Assembly (NCBI RefSeq): GCF_016861655.1
Contig: NZ_BOLN01000004.1
Coordinates: 186,001 to 250,000, forward strand
DNA from: Levilactobacillus lanxiensis
GTDB taxonomy: Bacteria; Bacillota; Bacilli; Lactobacillales; Lactobacillaceae
DNA: 64,000 bases
Direction of reading: 5' to 3'
Position numbers and translations under genes: made by a program. Below are positions 28,315 through 37,223 of the stretch, piece after piece; position 1 is the first letter of the stretch, and the number at the start of each line of letters is the position of its first letter. The notes under the pieces were generated by a model that saw only the letters and a list, made by a program, of their open reading frames with translations, did no database searches and was not told where the DNA came from.

Positions 28315-28788
28315 ATGTTTGAAACGACCGTAACGAGTCCCGACCAGACAATGGCCTGGGGTCAAGCCTTAGCGCCGAGTCTACAACCGCGCGATGTGAT
28401 TTTACTGGACGGTGATTTGGGTGCCGGCAAGACCACCTTTACCAAGGGATTGGCGCTCGGCTTAGGCATTAAGCGCAACGTTAAGAGTCCCACGTTTACC
28501 ATTATTCGCGAGTATCAGAGTGGCCGCATCCCCCTGTATCACATGGATGTGTACCGCTTGGAAGATGGTAGCGGGGATGAGCTAGGCTTGGATGAATACT
28601 TCAACGGGGATGGCGTGAACGTGGTCGAGTGGTCCCAGTTCATTGAAGATGAGTTACCCGCCCAGTACCTGCGTATCGTGTTCAAACGCGACGATGAAGC
28701 CGGTGAAAGCCAGCGGACGTTGCGGTTTGAGCCCGTGGGTGCCCGCTTCGAAAAAATCGTGCAGCAGTTGGAGGACAGTCAAAAATGA
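28315..28788 (+). CDS. tsaE: TsaE, tRNA threonylcarbamoyl-adenosine ATPase
   Basis: The 157-residue protein has the P-loop DGDLGAGKTTFTKGLA (about 38-53), SPTFTIIREY and YHMDVYRLEDG, the TsaE signature. With TsaB, TsaC and TsaD it makes the t6A37 modification on ANN-reading tRNAs. The stop overlaps the start of the acetyltransferase gene by ATGA, so translation is coupled. Confidence 0.94.
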   Translation: MFETTVTSPDQTMAWGQALAPSLQPRDVILLDGDLGAGKTTFTKGLALGLGIKRNVKSPTFTIIREYQSGRIPLYHMDVYRLEDGSGDELGLDEYFNGDGVNVVEWSQFIEDELPAQYLRIVFKRDDEAGESQRTLRFEPVGARFEKIVQQLEDSQK

Positions 28789-29300
28789 GTGAAGAAGTCG
28801 CCATTCGTTTGCCAGAACCAGCCGACGCTGAAAATTTATTAGCGTTGTTAGACCGGCTCCAACAGGAGAGTGATACGTTCAGCTTGGCCGACGCCGACGA
28901 TCCCGTCAGCGCCGCGCAGGAAGCCGACCAGCTCAATCAAATCGCGGGCAGTCCGCGCCACTTATTGTTGGTTGCCAGCCTGGGCAAAACGCTGCTGGGC
29001 GTCTGCTCAATCGCGCCGACACCCCAGGGCAACGTCGGGGAACTCGGCATTGCCGTTGAGAAAAAATACTGGCACATGGGTATCGGCACGGCTTTGGTCG
29101 ATGAAGCCCTGTATTGGGCGCAAACGGCCAGTGAATTGCAGGCAGTCGGTCTGATGGTTCAGACCCGCAACGTTGCCGCCATGAAGCTGTATCAGAAATT
29201 AGGCTTTACCCGAACGGCCACGCCGCCGACCAAGGTCACGGATGATGATGGCGAACGGGTGACCGCGGTTGAGATGGTTTATCAACTGGCTGCCGATTAG
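28785..29300 (+). CDS. GNAT-family N-acetyltransferase
   Basis: The 171-residue protein has the acetyl-CoA fold: strand VGELGIAVEKKYWHMGIGTALVDEAL (motif A with the HMGIGTAL pyrophosphate loop) and the C-terminal VRTRNVAA-like MVQTRNVAAMKLYQKLGF. Substrate unknown. In Firmicutes an acetyltransferase next to tsaE can be RimI, which acts on ribosomal protein S18, but this one resembles the general YhhY-like group and not RimI clearly. A terminator follows. Confidence 0.8.
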   Translation: MSEEVAIRLPEPADAENLLALLDRLQQESDTFSLADADDPVSAAQEADQLNQIAGSPRHLLLVASLGKTLLGVCSIAPTPQGNVGELGIAVEKKYWHMGIGTALVDEALYWAQTASELQAVGLMVQTRNVAAMKLYQKLGFTRTATPPTKVTDDDGERVTAVEMVYQLAAD

Positions 29301-29350
29301 AGCGTGCGTCAGAAGGCGGTTATCAGCCATAGAAAATCAAGACAACAAGC

Positions 29351-29380
29351 GCGTCTGGGAGTTGTCCCGGACGCTTTTTT
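29351..29380 (+). terminator. Terminator of the tsaE operon
   Basis: GCGTCTGGGA-GTTG-TCCCGGACGC followed by six T. Confidence 0.9.
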
Positions 29381-29479
29381 CATCGCCAAATTTAGACGAG
29401 TGGGGACGGACCACCGCTTTCTTTGTCTCCGTGAAAGCGGTATCCTTGAAGCAGGACAACACTTTGAGGAGGTTGCAGG

Positions 29480-30496
29480 ATGTATCAGGCAAATGAACAG
29501 CGTTACGATAAAATGACTTATAATCGGGTCGGCGACAGTGGCTTAAAGCTCTCCGCCATCGGTCTGGGACTGTGGAACAACTTTGGTAGCGTGGATGATT
29601 ACGCCACGCAAAAGGCCATCGTCCACCAAGCGTTTGACTTAGGGATTACTTACTTTGATCTGGCTAACAATTACGGCCCGGAACCGGGTAGCGCGGAAAC
29701 GAACTTTGGCCACATGTTGGCGACGGATTTGAAACCGTACCGGGATGAACTGGTGATTGCCAGCAAGGCGGGGTACGTGATGTGGCCCGGTCCTTATGGC
29801 AACTGGGGCTCACGCAAGAGCATCATCGCCAGCGCCGACCAGAGTTTGCGGCGGACCGGCCTAGATTACTTTGACATTTTCTACAGTCACCGGGCGGACC
29901 CCCAGACCAATCCGACCGAAACGGCGTTGGCCCTGAATCAACTGGTACGTGAGGGCAAGGCCCTGTACGTGGGGCTATCCAACTATAGTGGCGCGCAGAT
30001 CAAGGTCATGGCCGGTATTTTCAGCGAGTTACATACGCCATTTATCATCGATCAGCCGCGTTACAACCTCTTGAACCGGCAAATCGAAGACGACGTTTTG
30101 CCAGAACTAACAGTTGAGAAGAAGGGCGCGGTCTCCTTCAGTTCGCTATGTCAGGGACTATTAACGAATAAATATCTGCACGGCATTCCCAGCGATTCCC
30201 GCGCCAAGAAGGCCACGATTCCGTTCCTGCATCCCGCCCAGGTTGAACAGACCTTGGGAACGATTAAAGCCCTGAACGCCGTTGCCGCCAATCGCAATCA
30301 GAGTCTGGCACAGATGGCCCTGGCCTGGAACTTGCGGCAACCCGCCATTGCCAGTGTTCTGATTGGTGCCAGCCGGCCGGAGCAAGTCGTCGACAACGTG
30401 GCGGCGTTGGATAACTTGGCCTTTAGCCCCGCAGAGCTTGACCAGATTGAAACCATTTTAGCCGCCCAATCGCCAATTGATTGGGACGCCAAGTAA
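29480..30496 (+). CDS. Aldo/keto reductase (YghZ/AKR14-like)
   Basis: The 338-residue TIM-barrel NADPH oxidoreductase has the catalytic tetrad in context: Asp and Tyr in TYFDLANNYGPEPGSAE, Lys in VIASKAGY and His in FYSHRADP. The insertion MWPGPYGNWGSRKS is characteristic of the YghZ group, which reduces L-glyceraldehyde-3-phosphate and methylglyoxal. It starts at ATG 29480 behind GAGGAGG and has its own terminator. Physiological substrate inferred from family. Confidence 0.88.
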   Translation: MYQANEQRYDKMTYNRVGDSGLKLSAIGLGLWNNFGSVDDYATQKAIVHQAFDLGITYFDLANNYGPEPGSAETNFGHMLATDLKPYRDELVIASKAGYVMWPGPYGNWGSRKSIIASADQSLRRTGLDYFDIFYSHRADPQTNPTETALALNQLVREGKALYVGLSNYSGAQIKVMAGIFSELHTPFIIDQPRYNLLNRQIEDDVLPELTVEKKGAVSFSSLCQGLLTNKYLHGIPSDSRAKKATIPFLHPAQVEQTLGTIKALNAVAANRNQSLAQMALAWNLRQPAIASVLIGASRPEQVVDNVAALDNLAFSPAELDQIETILAAQSPIDWDAK

Positions 30497-30542
30497 ATAA
30501 AATCGGACTAAACATTTACAGAAATGTTTAGTCCGATTTTTT
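30497..30542. terminator. Strong bidirectional terminator
   Basis: A stem of about 19 bp, AAATCGGACTAAACATTT with AAATGTTTAGTCCGATTT around ACAG, has A-run and T-run on both sides and ends the reductase gene and the convergent HTH gene. Confidence 0.93.
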
Positions 30543-30564
30543 GTGTTCGTTCGTTAGTTGATGA

Positions 30565-30768
30565 TCATTCATCGACATACTTTAGAATATCCCCGGGCTG
30601 ACACTCGAGCACGTGACAGATTTTACTCAGGGTACTAAAGCGAATGGCCTTGGCCTTGCCAGTCTTCAGGATTGAGAGGTTGGCTGGCGTGATGCCAATG
30701 GCCTTGGCCAGTTCTTGGCTGCTGATGTTGCGTTCCGCCATGACCACATTCAAAGTTAATTTCACCAC
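30565..30768 (-). CDS. Small YozG-like HTH transcriptional regulator
   Basis: The 67-residue protein is a single Cro/CI-type helix-turn-helix (NISSQELAKAIGITPANLSILKTGKAKAIRFSTLSKICHVL). It is the usual partner of DUF2975 membrane proteins; that gene lies 14 bases upstream in the same transcript. It probably represses its own operon; an inverted repeat sits upstream of the pair. The physiological signal is unknown. Confidence 0.88.
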   Translation of the reverse strand: MVKLTLNVVMAERNISSQELAKAIGITPANLSILKTGKAKAIRFSTLSKICHVLECQPGDILKYVDE

Positions 30769-30782
30769 AATAAGTAGACCTC

Positions 30783-31358
30783 CTAAACAGTCAAATCATT
30801 CTCAGCTTTGACCCGCATCGCGTGGCGGTAGGTTTCGTAGATGGCGGCTAGCATAATGATGAGAAAGGCGTCGTGGAAACAGGTTTCCCAGGTTTCCGAG
30901 AAAGCCCCACTATTTACTCGTAGCAACCAGCTTTGGGACAGCTGATTGCCACCGGCGACTAGCAGATCACCCAGCAGCATCGCGACTTGCGCCTTGATAA
31001 TCGTAGTTAGGGCCAACTCATTTGAGGTGGAAAAGTAATCCTGGTCCCTGATATTTGTGAGCAGCTTAATTAAGGCTTTAAAAAGTTTAATCGATGCCCA
31101 TACCGAGAGGACAATCCCCAGTGCCATAAGCAGCGCATACGGCCAACTTGGGAAACTCTTTACGGCGCCCAGTGTGGCTTGGTCATTATTTGAGAAGCGC
31201 AGAAAATCAGAACTAGTGAGAATGACGTGGGTCGTGCGATTTTGAAACGCGTCGGCCAAATAAATGATCGGATAAATAAGCGTGACGTAACCGGCGACAA
31301 TCCCAAATCTAAAAAACATGATGGCAACGTTAATTCCCAACTTTAACCATTTCGACAT
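30783..31358 (-). CDS. DUF2975 membrane protein
   Basis: The 191-residue protein has four hydrophobic segments (near residues 10-35, 75-100, 120-145 and 165-180) and the FKALIKLLTNIRDQDYFSTSNELAL motif in its cytoplasmic loop, typical of DUF2975. The start is put at ATG 31358, nine bases after GGGGAG; another ATG at 31367 directly abuts that site. Function unknown beyond the conserved pairing with a YozG-like regulator. Confidence 0.82.
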   Translation of the reverse strand: MSKWLKLGINVAIMFFRFGIVAGYVTLIYPIIYLADAFQNRTTHVILTSSDFLRFSNNDQATLGAVKSFPSWPYALLMALGIVLSVWASIKLFKALIKLLTNIRDQDYFSTSNELALTTIIKAQVAMLLGDLLVAGGNQLSQSWLLRVNSGAFSETWETCFHDAFLIIMLAAIYETYRHAMRVKAENDLTV

Positions 31359-31389
31359 GGTTAACATCTCCCCTGAAATTTATTACGAC

Positions 31390-31407
31390 TCGATAATACA
31401 ATATCGA
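31390..31407 (-). promoter_or_regulatory. Inverted repeat upstream of the DUF2975/HTH operon
   Basis: TCGATA-ATACAA-TATCGA is a perfect 6-6-6 inverted repeat in an AT-rich stretch with a second ATCGATA overlap. It lies about 30 bases before the DUF2975 start and is a likely operator for the HTH protein. Confidence 0.45.
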
Positions 31408-31451
31408 TAAACAATAATCAATAGCTGATAATCAATAAAATTGGTTTCACT

Positions 31452-31498
31452 AAAAAAGACTTAGCCGCTACCCACTAAATGGGGTGGCGACTAAGTCT
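31452..31498 (-). terminator. Terminator of the exonuclease gene
   Basis: On the minus strand AGACTTAGTCGCCACCCC pairs with GGGTAGCGGCTAAGTCT and runs into six T. Confidence 0.9.
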
Positions 31499-31521
31499 AA
31501 TCAGGTTAAAACGATTCAATG

Positions 31522-32058
31522 TTAAGCATTCACCGTAACGAAAGACTTCAACGGCTGTGTGCCGAAGTGGTTGGCCTCGTACAACAGAATATTGGCACAG
31601 GCCAAGCTATCGTCGAGTGCGTTATGGTGATGGTGCAGATCAATGTTCAACTCGTCGCAAACGGTGTTGAGTTTATGATTCGGAAATTCCGGGAAGAACT
31701 TCCGGCTGGTCTTCACGGTGTCCAGCGTCAGGTAACGGGCGGTCGGCAAGTTGTAATGCTCCAGACTGCTGCGAAGCACGCCATTATCAAACGGGGCGTT
31801 GTGGGCAATCACTAGCCGGTCACGCTGGAAGAAGGGGGACACGTGCTCCCAAACTTCCGGGAACGTGGGGGCATTGGCGACGTCACGTTCATGAATCCCA
31901 TGAATCTGGACGTTGCGCCAGAAAAAGTCGGTATCGGGTTTGATCAATGAATAAAACTCATCGACGACCTGGCTGTCGCGCACGATGGTCAGCGCGAGGG
32001 AACAGGCACTGTAGCGTTTGCCGCTAGCCGTTTCAAAGTCCATGGCAACAAAATTCAC
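31522..32058 (-). CDS. DnaQ-like 3'-5' exonuclease
   Basis: The 178-residue DEDDh exonuclease has MDFETASG with Asp7 and Glu9, IHGI, the second acidic site in AHNAPFDNGVL, and HNALDDSLACANIL with the His and Asp of motif III. It is a stand-alone domain as in other lactobacilli and could trim DNA ends in repair; partner unknown. It starts at GTG 32058 after AGAGAGG. The AP-endonuclease gene is just upstream on the same strand. Confidence 0.88.
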   Translation of the reverse strand: MNFVAMDFETASGKRYSACSLALTIVRDSQVVDEFYSLIKPDTDFFWRNVQIHGIHERDVANAPTFPEVWEHVSPFFQRDRLVIAHNAPFDNGVLRSSLEHYNLPTARYLTLDTVKTSRKFFPEFPNHKLNTVCDELNIDLHHHHNALDDSLACANILLYEANHFGTQPLKSFVTVNA

Positions 32059-32098
32059 AGGGACATTTTCCTCTCTTATGGGTTGATTAACAACAGTG

Positions 32099-32863
32099 TT
32101 AGACGGTCAAATCCTTAACGTCCAGTTCAACGGGGCAGTGGTCCGAGCCCATGACCTGGTCTAAGATTTCGGCCTTTTCTAGTTGGTCTTGCAGACGATT
32201 ACTGGTGATGAAGTAATCAATACGCCAGCCGGCGTTGTTGTCGCGGGCGTGGAATCGGTAACTCCACCACGAGTAGCGCTCGGTGGCATCTGGGTTGAAG
32301 TAGCGGAACGTATCCGTGTAGCCTTCGCTCAGGAGGTGCGCCATCTTTTCCCGTTCGTCGTCGGTGAACCCGGCGTTCTTGTGATTGGTCTTGGGATTCT
32401 TCAGGTCGATCTCCGTGCGGGCCACGTTCAGGTCGCCACAGAAGATGACCGGCTTCTTCGCGTCTAGCTTTTGGACGAAGGCCAGGAAGGCTTCTTCCCA
32501 GCCCATCCGAAAGTCCAGCCGCTTCAGGCCGCTCCCAGAGTTCGGCGTGTAACAGGTCAGCACGTAAAAGTCGGGATATTCCAGCGTAATCGTCCGGCCC
32601 TCGTGGTCAAAGTCTGGGGCGTCGATGCCGTAGAGGACGTTCAGTGGCTTGTGCTTGGTAAACAGCGCGGTCCCCGAATAGCCCTTGCGTTCGGCGTAGT
32701 TCCAGTATTGATAGTAGCCTGGCAGGTCGAGGTCAATTTGACCTTCCTGTAACTTGGTTTCCTGAATCCCAAAGAAATCGGCGTCGAGGTCCTTAAACGT
32801 CTCGACAAAGTCTTTTTTCACAATCGCCCGTAGGCCATTCACGTTCCAAGAAATAAATTTCAT
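32099..32863 (-). CDS. exoA: Exodeoxyribonuclease III / AP endonuclease
   Basis: The 254-residue enzyme has FISWNVNGLRA at the start, the catalytic Glu in GIQETKLQ, GDLNVARTEIDL and the C-terminal GSDHCPVELD with the catalytic Asp-His. It incises at abasic sites in base-excision repair, linking with ung in this window. ATG 32863 has GGAGGTG. It lies 40 bases upstream of the DnaQ-like gene and likely shares its transcript. Confidence 0.95.
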   Translation of the reverse strand: MKFISWNVNGLRAIVKKDFVETFKDLDADFFGIQETKLQEGQIDLDLPGYYQYWNYAERKGYSGTALFTKHKPLNVLYGIDAPDFDHEGRTITLEYPDFYVLTCYTPNSGSGLKRLDFRMGWEEAFLAFVQKLDAKKPVIFCGDLNVARTEIDLKNPKTNHKNAGFTDDEREKMAHLLSEGYTDTFRYFNPDATERYSWWSYRFHARDNNAGWRIDYFITSNRLQDQLEKAEILDQVMGSDHCPVELDVKDLTV

Positions 32864-33058
32864 AACGCACCTCCAACTAACTGATTTTAGTATACCAGAA
32901 AAGTTAGAATTTGCTGTAATTGAAGCGTTCTCTCCCGGTTGGCTGGCGTTTCATGGTAAAATAATTCTATTGACGACAAAAATGGGTCGACCGCAATGAC
33001 GGTTGGCCCAGTGACTAACAAAACCAAGTTTAAATTTTTGCGGAACGAGAGGAAAATC

Positions 33059-33973
33059 ATGATGATGGCAGATATAGCAACGGCATTTCCAGCAATTGAG
33101 ATCTTACGTGACGAGCCTTTGGCGCACTACACGTATACCGAGACTGGGGGACCTGCCGATTACTTAGCATTCCCAACGAACATTCAAGAAACCAAGTCCT
33201 TATTGGCCTACGCCAACGAAGAAAAGTTGCCGGTCACCGTGGTTGGTAACGCCAGCAATCTCATCGTCCGTGACGGCGGCATCCGGGGACTGGTCATGAT
33301 TCTGACAAAGATGAATCAGATTACGTCCACTGGCAACACCGTGACCGCCGAAGCCGGCGCGTCGCTGATCAAGACGACCCAGGTTGCCCAGGCACGCGCT
33401 TTGACTGGCTTTGAATTTGCGGCCGGAATTCCTGGGAGTGTCGGGGGTGCCGTCTTCATGAACGCCGGCGCTTATGGCGGTGAAATCAGTGAGGTGGCGC
33501 TTTCCGCTGAGGTCTTGACGCCAGCCGGTGAGATTCGGACGCTGACCAAGACTGAATTCGATTTCGGTTACCGGCACAGCTCAATTCAAGATTATGATGA
33601 TATCGTGCTGACGGCGACCTTCGCGTTGACGCCCGGCGACGGGGAAGCCATCCAAGCAACCATGGACGACCTGAATGCCCGGCGAGCAGCCAAGCAACCG
33701 CTAGAGCTGCCATCCTGTGGGAGTGTCTTCAAGCGGCCAGAGGGTCACTACACGGGTCAACTGATTCAAGAGGCTGGCCTGCAGGGCCTGAAGTGGGGCG
33801 GTGCCCAGGTTTCCACCAAGCACGCCGGCTTCATCGTCAACATCGATCATGCCACCGCCACCGATTACCTGGAACTGATTCACCACATCCAGGCCGTTAT
33901 TTGGGAAAAAGATCAAGTTCATTTGGAAACAGAGGTCCGCATCATCGGTGAAGAACCGACGACCACGGCCTAA
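33059..33973 (+). CDS. murB: UDP-N-acetylenolpyruvoylglucosamine reductase
   Basis: The 304-residue FAD enzyme makes UDP-MurNAc in peptidoglycan synthesis. The FAD site [35 protein letters not shown] and the proton-donor Ser in [13 protein letters not shown] place it in the type II group. Three ATGs in a row start at 33059; the first has AGAGG at best spacing. A longer frame from 32996 lacks a site. The antiporter gene follows 31 bases later, so they may be cotranscribed. Confidence 0.95.
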   Translation: MMMADIATAFPAIEILRDEPLAHYTYTETGGPADYLAFPTNIQETKSLLAYANEEKLPVTVVGNASNLIVRDGGIRGLVMILTKMNQITSTGNTVTAEAGASLIKTTQVAQARALTGFEFAAGIPGSVGGAVFMNAGAYGGEISEVALSAEVLTPAGEIRTLTKTEFDFGYRHSSIQDYDDIVLTATFALTPGDGEAIQATMDDLNARRAAKQPLELPSCGSVFKRPEGHYTGQLIQEAGLQGLKWGGAQVSTKHAGFIVNIDHATATDYLELIHHIQAVIWEKDQVHLETEVRIIGEEPTTTA

Positions 33974-34004
33974 GCACACGAATTTTTAAAAGGGGGAACC
34001 TTAT

Positions 34005-36137
34005 GTGCCTATAGTTGAAGCAGTGATCCTGTTGATCGTGTTAGTTTTGTTCTCTAATATTATCAGTCACTACCTCACGTTTATTCCGGTCAGTTTGATT
34101 CAAATTGCGCTGGGACTCCTCGTTGCCTTAATCTGGAAATTCGAGGTCCCACTGGAAACTGATTGGTTTTTGCTTTTGTTCATTGCCCCGTTGCTGTATA
34201 ACGATGGGCGGCGCTTCCCCAGAAAAGAACTCTGGCGTTTGCGTGGACCCATCTTTGCCAACGCCATCTGGCTGGTCTTCTTGACCACCATCTTGGGCGG
34301 CTTTCTGATTTACGAGTTAATTCCCAAGATGCCCTTTACCGTGGCGCTGGCCCTGGCGGCCATTCTGTCGCCAACCGACCCCGTGGCGGTGCAGTCGATT
34401 TCCAAGCAGGCTAAGCTCCCAGATAGCCTACTGCACTTGGTGAGTGGGGAAAGCTTGATCAACGATGCCAGTGGCCTGATTGCCTTTAAATATGCGATTG
34501 CGGCGACGGTGACCGGCGCCTTCTCCATGGGGACGGCCGTCGGTGACTTCTTCTATATCAGTATCGTCGGCTTCCTGTCCGGGTTGATCTTCATGACGGC
34601 CATCCAGCTGTTGATGGATATTTTGCGCCGACAAGGAATTGACGACGTGATCTTTAACACCGTGCTGCAGATTGCCACGCCACTCGTGGTTTACCTGGTA
34701 ACCGAAGAGATTACCCACGCGTCAGGCGTTATTGCCGTCGTGACGGCTGGGGTGCTCTATCACGCCCGGGAAAACCGGATCGTCGAAGATTCACCGGAAT
34801 TAAAATTGGTGACTGAAAAAGTTTGGGATATTATTATCTATTCATTGAACGGTATCGTGTTCGTGATTCTGGGGATCGAGTTACCCGTGGCCACGTCGAA
34901 GGTCATCAAGGGTGGTCAGTTCAACACTTGGCAAGCCCTGTTCTTTGCCTTCATGGTCTGGGTAATCATCGTAGTGATTCGGACGGTCTGGACTTACGGG
35001 TACGTCCTGTTTGAACGGCTCAATCACAAGGAACGTTCCGAACGGCCCGGGATACGGATGTCCATTTTATCCGGTCTCTCGGGGGTCCGGGGAGCCGTTA
35101 CCATGGCCGGGGTCTTATCCGTGCCCATGACGGTTGCCTCTGGGGCCGGCTTTCCAACGCGGTCGTTGATGTTGTTCGTGGCCTCCGGGGTCATCATCAT
35201 TAGTCTGGTGGCGGCGACGATTACGTTGCCATTGATTTCCACGTCGCGGCAACCCCTGCAGACGCGGGCGAGTGCCAGCGATGAGAATGCCAATGAGATT
35301 GATTTGGACGAGGACGGCGAGGAGATTCCCGCCGACACCGTGCGCCAAATCAGTGAGGACGAGGCCCGCGCGTACATCATGCGTTTGGCCATTTCTAAGA
35401 TTGAAGAGCTGCGGCGCCCGAACAACCAGCGAGCCGCGTATGACTTGATCCTGGACTACCAATTTGTCATTCGCCGCTTGGAAATGAACTACCGAGCCGA
35501 TACCGCGATGCAAAAGGTTTTGGAAGATGAAATCAAGCTACGCGAGGTCACGTTGGCCGGTGAGCGGGCCTCCCTCAAGGAACTGCGAAAGGGTGAAAAA
35601 ATTACCCAGACCAGTTACGTGGGGGCCATCCGGCGCATCGAAAACTTTGAGAACCGGCTGACCCAGGTCGCCGGGCACACCATGCCGAGCGTTCTGCGTT
35701 ACTGGCGGGTCTTCTTCAAGCATATGTTCCGGAACGCCGCCTACTGGCTGCATTCGGAGGATACGGACCGGCTACATGCCGAGAACAACCTGATTGAACG
35801 GGAAACGGCAAAGGCGGCCATCAAGGCGCTGTCACAGTACCTGGCCAGTTCCGACGTCGACGAGACCCAGTTCGATAATCAAGCCGTGTACCACTTGCTG
35901 GTGCAATACCGAAACCGAATCGAACGGGCCAAGGCCGAAACGGCACCGGACCATGAGGAACTCTACCAACACCAGATCAACAAGTTACGGGTGCGGGCAC
36001 TGGGAGCCGAACGGACCGGGATTCAAACGTTGCTGGAAGCCGGTAACATTACCTGGAACATGGCGTCCCATCTTCGGCAGTACGTGAACTATTCCGAAAA
36101 CGTGCTGGTCATGTCGCTGAATAGCGAAGAGGGTTAG
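34005..36137 (+). CDS. CPA1-family Na+(K+)/H+ antiporter with long cytoplasmic tail
   Basis: The 710-residue protein starts at GTG 34005 (the ATG two bases earlier leads at once to a stop). About twelve hydrophobic helices fill residues 1-420; key motifs are ILSPTDPVAV and GESLINDASGLIAFK with the ion-binding Asp residues. The last 280 residues are soluble, charged and helix-rich (likely coiled coil), longer than in minimal NhaP proteins, and may regulate transport. A role in pH and sodium homeostasis is inferred from family. Confidence 0.92.
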   Translation: MPIVEAVILLIVLVLFSNIISHYLTFIPVSLIQIALGLLVALIWKFEVPLETDWFLLLFIAPLLYNDGRRFPRKELWRLRGPIFANAIWLVFLTTILGGFLIYELIPKMPFTVALALAAILSPTDPVAVQSISKQAKLPDSLLHLVSGESLINDASGLIAFKYAIAATVTGAFSMGTAVGDFFYISIVGFLSGLIFMTAIQLLMDILRRQGIDDVIFNTVLQIATPLVVYLVTEEITHASGVIAVVTAGVLYHARENRIVEDSPELKLVTEKVWDIIIYSLNGIVFVILGIELPVATSKVIKGGQFNTWQALFFAFMVWVIIVVIRTVWTYGYVLFERLNHKERSERPGIRMSILSGLSGVRGAVTMAGVLSVPMTVASGAGFPTRSLMLFVASGVIIISLVAATITLPLISTSRQPLQTRASASDENANEIDLDEDGEEIPADTVRQISEDEARAYIMRLAISKIEELRRPNNQRAAYDLILDYQFVIRRLEMNYRADTAMQKVLEDEIKLREVTLAGERASLKELRKGEKITQTSYVGAIRRIENFENRLTQVAGHTMPSVLRYWRVFFKHMFRNAAYWLHSEDTDRLHAENNLIERETAKAAIKALSQYLASSDVDETQFDNQAVYHLLVQYRNRIERAKAETAPDHEELYQHQINKLRVRALGAERTGIQTLLEAGNITWNMASHLRQYVNYSENVLVMSLNSEEG

Positions 36138-36172
36138 GCGTTTAAGTGGTGATTGGCTAAAATTGTAAAATC

Positions 36173-36213
36173 AGTCGCTCATTCTGAGATTGTTCAGAGT
36201 GGGCGACTTTTTC
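36173..36213 (+). terminator. Antiporter gene terminator
   Basis: AGTCGCTCATTCTGA pairs with TCAGAGTGGGCGACT and is followed by TTTTTCGTTT. Confidence 0.88.
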
Positions 36214-36221
36214 GTTTCCAA

Positions 36222-36265
36222 ATAAAAATGGCGACCGCCAGTCACGAGGACTGATGGTTGCCATT
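36222..36265 (-). terminator. DUF1361 gene terminator
   Basis: On the minus strand AATGGCAACC pairs with GGTCGCCATT, with an inner CAGTC/GACTG stem, followed by TTTATTT. Confidence 0.82.
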
Positions 36266-36326
36266 ACGGGTTATTTGTTAGGCCAAAACATCATACAGGG
36301 GGTGATGGATACGGGGCTGTCTTCAG

Positions 36327-36986
36327 CTAGTCCGTCACATCGCGGTTGTTCATGATGAGGTACAAGATCCAGTAGCAGAACAGCTGAATAAACGTCATCA
36401 GCACCACGAAGATCCACATGTCCGGTGTCCACATGGTCATCAACGGCCGAATGAACTGCTCGGGATTTAAGAATAAGTAAATCGTGTGGATTCGCAAGAA
36501 GCGGCCGATGTACAGGCCGACCGATGTCAGGAAGGTCAGCAGTAAAACGACAATTAGCCGGGCAATCGCGTTGCCCTTAGCCAGTCGCGCGGTGATGGCC
36601 TGGCTGACGTGATTGAGGCTCCAGAAGCCCAGAAACGAGCAGCTGATGGCACTGACAATCATGTAGGTGAAGTAGATCCACAGGTGCGGCGTGACGCGCA
36701 GCAGGCCGCTCATGGCGTAGGGTTGCAGGAGCGACAGGTGAAATAGGTCGGTCAGCAGGTAGGGCGCGTTGGGATAGAAGAGTAGCCACAACAGGACGAG
36801 TGGCCAGAATAGCCAGCCACGCGGTCGTTTGGCCCCGAGGTGAAAGCTGATCTCGATGGGGATGGCGCCTAAAAAGGTGTTGAGCACCAAGAACGAGAAG
36901 GGGTCCTTCGCGCGGAAATAGAGGAAAATGAGCCACGCCACAAAGAAGACGCGGATTTCCCACCGGGCTCGCCGATTCATAGCCAT
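36327..36986 (-). CDS. DUF1361 membrane protein
   Basis: The 219-residue protein has about six hydrophobic helices and the family signature FYPNAPYLLTDLFHLSLL near residue 75. No function is known; members are common in lactobacilli and streptococci. The start chosen is ATG 36986, eight bases after AAAGGA; two further upstream in-frame codons (GTG, TTG) are nearer to the site. Confidence 0.82.
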   Translation of the reverse strand: MAMNRRARWEIRVFFVAWLIFLYFRAKDPFSFLVLNTFLGAIPIEISFHLGAKRPRGWLFWPLVLLWLLFYPNAPYLLTDLFHLSLLQPYAMSGLLRVTPHLWIYFTYMIVSAISCSFLGFWSLNHVSQAITARLAKGNAIARLIVVLLLTFLTSVGLYIGRFLRIHTIYLFLNPEQFIRPLMTMWTPDMWIFVVLMTFIQLFCYWILYLIMNNRDVTD

Positions 36987-37184
36987 CACCAATCCTTTCC
37001 CAAAGTACTACCCTCATTCTACAGCGCGGGGCCGAAATCGAACAGAATATGACTTCTATATTAGCAGATTATTTTCATTTAAATAACGGGTGAACCTGAC
37101 CTTAAGAAATCTGTAAGCTTTGCGACCATTGGGGCAGAGTTTCGCGGGATTGTCGGCAATCGGGGCGAAATGTCAGCGGTGCCG

Positions 37185-37193
37185 TGCTATAAT
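37185..37193 (+). promoter_or_regulatory. Extended -10 promoter of cdaA-cdaR-glmM
   Basis: TGCTATAAT (TG at 37185-37186, TATAAT at 37188-37193) lies 30 bases upstream of the cdaA start. The -35 is poor, which the extended -10 could make up for. Confidence 0.6.
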
Positions 37194-37223
37194 AAAATTT
37201 GAATTCAATTTGGAGGGAAAGTC

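Noticed and set aside
29269..29516. Two short overlapping frames after the acetyltransferase gene
   Set aside because: They cross the intrinsic terminator at 29351 and the Shine-Dalgarno site of the reductase gene.
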